This document shows, one piece after another, positions 61,316 through 64,000 of a stretch of 64,000 nt of DNA. Every line of letters starts with the position of its first letter. Position 1 is the stretch's first letter. The stretch is from Kribbella capetownensis (GTDB lineage: Bacteria > Actinomycetota > Actinomycetes > Propionibacteriales > Kribbellaceae), in contig NZ_SJKD01000001.1 of assembly GCF_004331485.1 (NCBI RefSeq), positions 310,001 through 374,000 of the forward strand, in the 5' to 3' direction. The translations under genes were made by a program, and so were the position numbers. The notes beneath the pieces were generated by a model. The model made no database searches, was not told where the DNA came from, and saw only the letters and a program-made list of their open reading frames with translations.

Positions 61316-61955
61316 TGAAGCAGTCGCGGGGCTGACCGACGGCGAACATCACGCAGTCGACCACGGACCGCGCGGTCAGGGTCGCGCCGGCCTCTCGCGG
61401 TCCGTCCTGTACGAAGTCCGGCGGGAACAGCGAGATCACCCGGATCCCCTCAGGCCGCAACCGTTCGGACAGGATCTCGGCGTACCCGGCCTGGGCGTGC
61501 TTCGCGGCGTAGTACGCGGCGTGGGCGGCCGAGCGATGCTGTCCGGGCTCTCCCGTGGCGGAGACCAGGTTGACGATGTCCGGGCGTTCGGAGGCGCGCA
61601 GCAGCGGCAGCATCCGCTGGGTGAGCAGCACGGTCCCGGTCGCCACCCCGGCGATCGTGTCGGCGATGTCGGCCGGGCCAGCGACTGCGCCCAAGTAGCG
61701 AGCGCCACTGTTCACGAGGATGTCGAGCCGCTCGATCCGCAGGGCATCGATCGACGCCGGGTCAGCGAGGTCGAGTACGGCGGAGCTCGCCGTACCACCG
61801 GCGGCACGGATGAGGTCGACAGTCTTATCCGCCGCGGCCTTGGTCCGCGCGGTGGCAAGCACCTCGGCCCCGCCCGCCGCAAACGCAAGAGCAAGCTTCC
61901 GCCCGGTATCACGGCCAGCTCCGGTGACGAGAACGCGCCGTCCGGTCAAAGTCAT
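61275..61955 (-). CDS. Short-chain dehydrogenase/reductase
   Basis: The 226-aa Rossmann oxidoreductase has LVTGAGRDTGRKLALAF as the cofactor loop, ILVNSGARYLG in place of the usual NNAG, a Ser in NLVSATGE and Tyr-x3-Lys in AYYAAKHA. The catalytic set is complete. The Arg in the loop favours NADP(H). The substrate is unknown. Confidence 0.87.
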   Translation of the reverse strand: MTLTGRRVLVTGAGRDTGRKLALAFAAGGAEVLATARTKAAADKTVDLIRAAGGTASSAVLDLADPASIDALRIERLDILVNSGARYLGAVAGPADIADTIAGVATGTVLLTQRMLPLLRASERPDIVNLVSATGEPGQHRSAAHAAYYAAKHAQAGYAEILSERLRPEGIRVISLFPPDFVQDGPREAGATLTARSVVDCVMFAVGQPRDCFIRAFCFEQLALRP

Positions 61956-62008
61956 GCGCCGGATACAACCACCTCAACCCAACTGGAGGTCAACCACGAG
62001 CAGCCCAG

Positions 62009-63009
62009 TCAGCGGATCGTCGTGTTCCAAGCGGAGTACAGACGACGGGCCGAACCGCCGATGGGACCAACGGCGGCGAAGACGGAACCCCGGCTTGCTG
62101 GGCGCGCGTTCTCGACGGCGTCCCCGGCCCGCTCCGGGCTGTCGATTGTCGACGAGCAGCAGTCGAGGATGTAGTCCGGTACCTGGAGCTTGGGGTCCAC
62201 GCAGCCGACCAGCGGTACGCCGACCGCCGCCACGTTCGGGAACACGGTCCCGGGGATTCCGACCGCGCACTCCGCGGTCGCCGAGGCTGGGACCGAGCCG
62301 AGTGCGCTGATCTCATACCGGTCCCACAGCGTCGGGTCCTCGCGCGGGTGCAGGCCAACGACGTGTGCTTGCCCGCCGCCTCCAACTTCGCGGCCGAGTC
62401 GAGCAGCAACTGAGTCCCGGGCGCGGCGTTGCCGGTCTGATCCGGGTGGGTCACGCTCGTCAGCACCAGCACGCGATCCGGCTGCGGCGTGTAGTCCGGC
62501 AGGTTGTCGGTCTGCGGCGACCCGACCATGCGCACCCGCCGGCGCTTCCAGCCCAGGTACGCCGCGAACACCTCGGACTCGGCCGGAGACGTAGCCGTCA
62601 CCAGCTCCAACCGCGAGCGGAACTCCTTGGCCCGTGGCGCCTCCACCGGATTCAGGTACGCCAGCGAACTCGCCACCAACGGCATCCGGTTCAACGCCGC
62701 CGCACAGTCCGCCGGCCAGTCCGAAGCCCCGCTCACGACCAGCAAGTCACCCCCCGGTACGTCGTCCAGCGTAGCCACCGGCACCGGATCGGTCGGCGTG
62801 ATCTGCGACCGATCCGGAACCAGCTGCACCAATTCCCATCCTCGCCGCGCGGCCTCCGCGAGCAGCGGCTGCGCGTGGTACGTCCCCCACGGCTCGTTAG
62901 TTGCCAGCAGCACCCTCGTGCGCCGCGCCCGGGCGGCGATCGAGAGGCCTGGGGTCGCGGCGAGGCCGGCTCCCAGCGCACCGGCCTTCAGCAGGGTCCG
63001 TCGCGTCAT
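62009..63009 (-). pseudogene. Frameshifted Tat-signal protein, glycosyltransferase-like
   Basis: The frame opens MTRRTLLKAGALGAGLAATP, a twin-arginine signal, and continues through VLLATNEPWGTYHAQPLL to LLLDSAAKLEAAGKH. There the coding potential jumps frame. The plus strand has GTGTG at 62363-62367 where one GT too many breaks HVVGLHPREDPTLWDRYE. The shifted frame then runs to VPDYILDCCSSTIDSPERAG and ends at 62009. Restored, it is a ~332-aa protein resembling GT-B or CDP-glycerol-transferase-type folds. Either a real pseudogene or a sequencing error. Confidence 0.7.
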
Positions 63010-63019
63010 GATCATGCGC

Positions 63020-63038
63020 TTGAACCTAAACGGTTCAA
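63020..63038. promoter_or_regulatory. Palindromic operator candidate
   Basis: TTGAACC-TAAAC-GGTTCAA is a perfect 7+7 inverted repeat with a 5-bp spacer, placed 10 bp upstream of the frameshifted Tat gene's start. It could bind a dimeric regulator. Confidence 0.45.
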
Positions 63039-63105
63039 CCCACCCCGACGTGAACACCTCCTGAAGACTCGGGCCCAACACCGCTCGGGGACGAGCCGCT
63101 CGTCC

Positions 63106-63246
63106 CTCGCCCTCCCCGGCTACACCACAGCCCTCACCAACCCGGAGACCCCGCAGTCCCGCATCCCGTCCACCCGCCTGTCCCAACCCGAACCCGAGAA
63201 GAACCCGATTGAGTTGATGCGCCAAATGGTCGAGGCCTCCCGCTGA
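63106..63246 (+). other. Orphan reading-frame tail in a 394-bp gap
   Basis: The 63016-63409 gap has no complete gene. On the plus strand a frame with strong codon bias reads LALPGYTTALTNPETPQSR and ends ELMRQMVEASR-stop, looking like the C-terminus of a lost protein. No start or homologue is recognised. The remainder shows only short GC-rich inverted repeats. Confidence 0.25.
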
Positions 63247-63409
63247 ACACCAGGCGGTGTGCAGCCCGACAGGTAGTGCACCTGCGATACACCGTACGCA
63301 GGACCCGTGGCACGCTCAGCTGCACTATGAGCAGCACGACACCTCCTGTCCGTCTGCACGCCGCCGCCCCAGCCATCACCTACCCGCCCGTGTTGGGATG
63401 GGTGCGTGG

Positions 63410-64000
63410 TCAGGCTGGGCGGTTGGCGAGGTCGGCGTAGGCCTTGACCAGGCGGGCGGAGTCGGACTCCCAGTTGAGTTCCGCAGCCGCGGCGCGGACT
63501 CCGCCGGTGTAGGTGGTGTAGTTGTCGATCAAGTCGCGGACGGCCGTGACGAGCGACCGGGCGTTGCCGGGCTCGTAGAGGGTGCCGAGTTTGTGAGCCG
63601 TGACCACGGCACGCATCTCGGGGAGGTCGGCGGCCACGACAGGTACGCCGGCCCGGACCGCGTGGAAGAGCTTGTTCGGCAGAGCGAGGCGGTGGTTCTC
63701 GCAGGTGTTGGTGAGCGTGACCAGCGAGATGCCGTACGACCGGAGCGTGTCGTCGACCTCGTCGATCGAGCGCTCCGCCACGGTCTCCACCGGCCCGAGA
63801 TCCAAACGGTAGTTGGGATCCACCGACCCCATCAGCACAGTCCGGAACGGCGCCAACTGACGCGCGGCCGCCACCACGGTCGGCAGATCACGACCCGCAC
63901 CGATGCGACCGGCGTACAGCAGACCCTCCGGCGCGTCCGAAGCCGCCGGTACGTCGTCCGCCCGCGGGAACGTGTTCCGTACGACGCGGACGTCGCTCAA
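63410..64000 (-). CDS. Glycosyltransferase, GT-B fold (N-terminus outside window)
   Basis: The 196 visible residues are the donor-binding half of a GT4-like enzyme: LLYAGRIGAGRDLPTVVAAA, then ENHRLALPNKLFHAVRAGVPVVAADLPEM, where the Glu-x7-type acidic region and Pro-Asn-Lys-Leu bind the nucleotide sugar. GTLYEPGNARSLVTAV is typical of the C-terminal helix. The real start lies beyond 64000. Probably belongs to another surface-glycan gene group. Confidence 0.85.
   Translation of the reverse strand: MSDVRVVRNTFPRADDVPAASDAPEGLLYAGRIGAGRDLPTVVAAARQLAPFRTVLMGSVDPNYRLDLGPVETVAERSIDEVDDTLRSYGISLVTLTNTCENHRLALPNKLFHAVRAGVPVVAADLPEMRAVVTAHKLGTLYEPGNARSLVTAVRDLIDNYTTYTGGVRAAAAELNWESDSARLVKAYADLANRPA

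Overview
The window comes from a high-GC actinobacterium. The evidence is the GC-rich third codon positions, the frequent GTG starts, the many ATGA/TGATG gene overlaps, mycobacterial-type gene neighbourhoods and actinobacterial families such as MarP, an actinobacterial Crp and an ArsA-like ATPase pair. The style of the surface-glycan genes suggests a Kribbella/Nocardioidaceae relative, but that is an impression and not a phylogeny.

Positions 1-20.5 kb are an accessory cell-surface glycan locus built around a nonulosonic-acid (pseudaminic/legionaminic type) nucleotide-sugar pathway. It has a PseB-type 4,6-dehydratase (14735-15718), a PseC-type aminotransferase (15718-16842), an SpsF/PseF-type cytidylyltransferase (16917-17648), a PseG-type hydrolase (8993-10015) and a PseH/WecD-like acetyltransferase (5866-6618). 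The NeuB/PseI synthase is not in the window. Around these lie GT2 glycosyltransferases (two of them close paralogues), a dolichol-phosphate-mannose-synthase-like GT2, a GT-C-like membrane protein, a sugar O-methyltransferase and two recurring unrecognised families. One of these I call MTL (methyltransferase-fold-like; 3 copies). The other I call MHH (two intact copies, one relic). MTL and MHH genes are translationally coupled.

The main hidden structure is that this locus contains a duplicated segment that has decayed in a complementary way. Short scars (about 30-110 bp) of pseH, the DPM-like GT, the GT-C protein, pseC, pseF and MHH remain exactly where the second copies should be. Several scars keep both the start and the end of the gene and have lost only the middle.

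Positions 20.5-36.6 kb carry a mixture: methyltransferases, a DUF485-ActP acetate-permease pair, a PhyH-like dioxygenase, a second GT-C-like membrane protein, MarR/LysR/GntR regulators, acetyl-CoA synthetase, a SIS protein with a P-loop kinase, and an ECM4-type glutathione/mycothiol transferase.

Positions 36.6-55.7 kb are a conserved core. From acs (30.7 kb) onward the gene order follows M. tuberculosis Rv3667-Rv3683 with insertions: acs, DUF1469 protein, EphE-like hydrolase, MarP, CoA pyrophosphatase, TlpA-like protein, nth, crp, MBL hydrolase, RidA, DUF4177, two ArsA-like ATPases, class A PBP, metallophosphoesterase, then a tRNA-Pro. lon, with a HspR-type HAIR element upstream, sits where a WhiB-family gene (whiB4/wblA) would be expected. 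A DUF559 nuclease-like gene flanked by inverted repeats and a G-quadruplex-prone tract has been added after crp.

Positions 55.7-64 kb hold a YCII protein, lipB, small membrane and carbohydrate-binding proteins, a CoA-transferase pair, a PfkB kinase, an SDR, a frameshifted Tat-signal protein and the C-terminal part of another glycosyltransferase that runs off the window.
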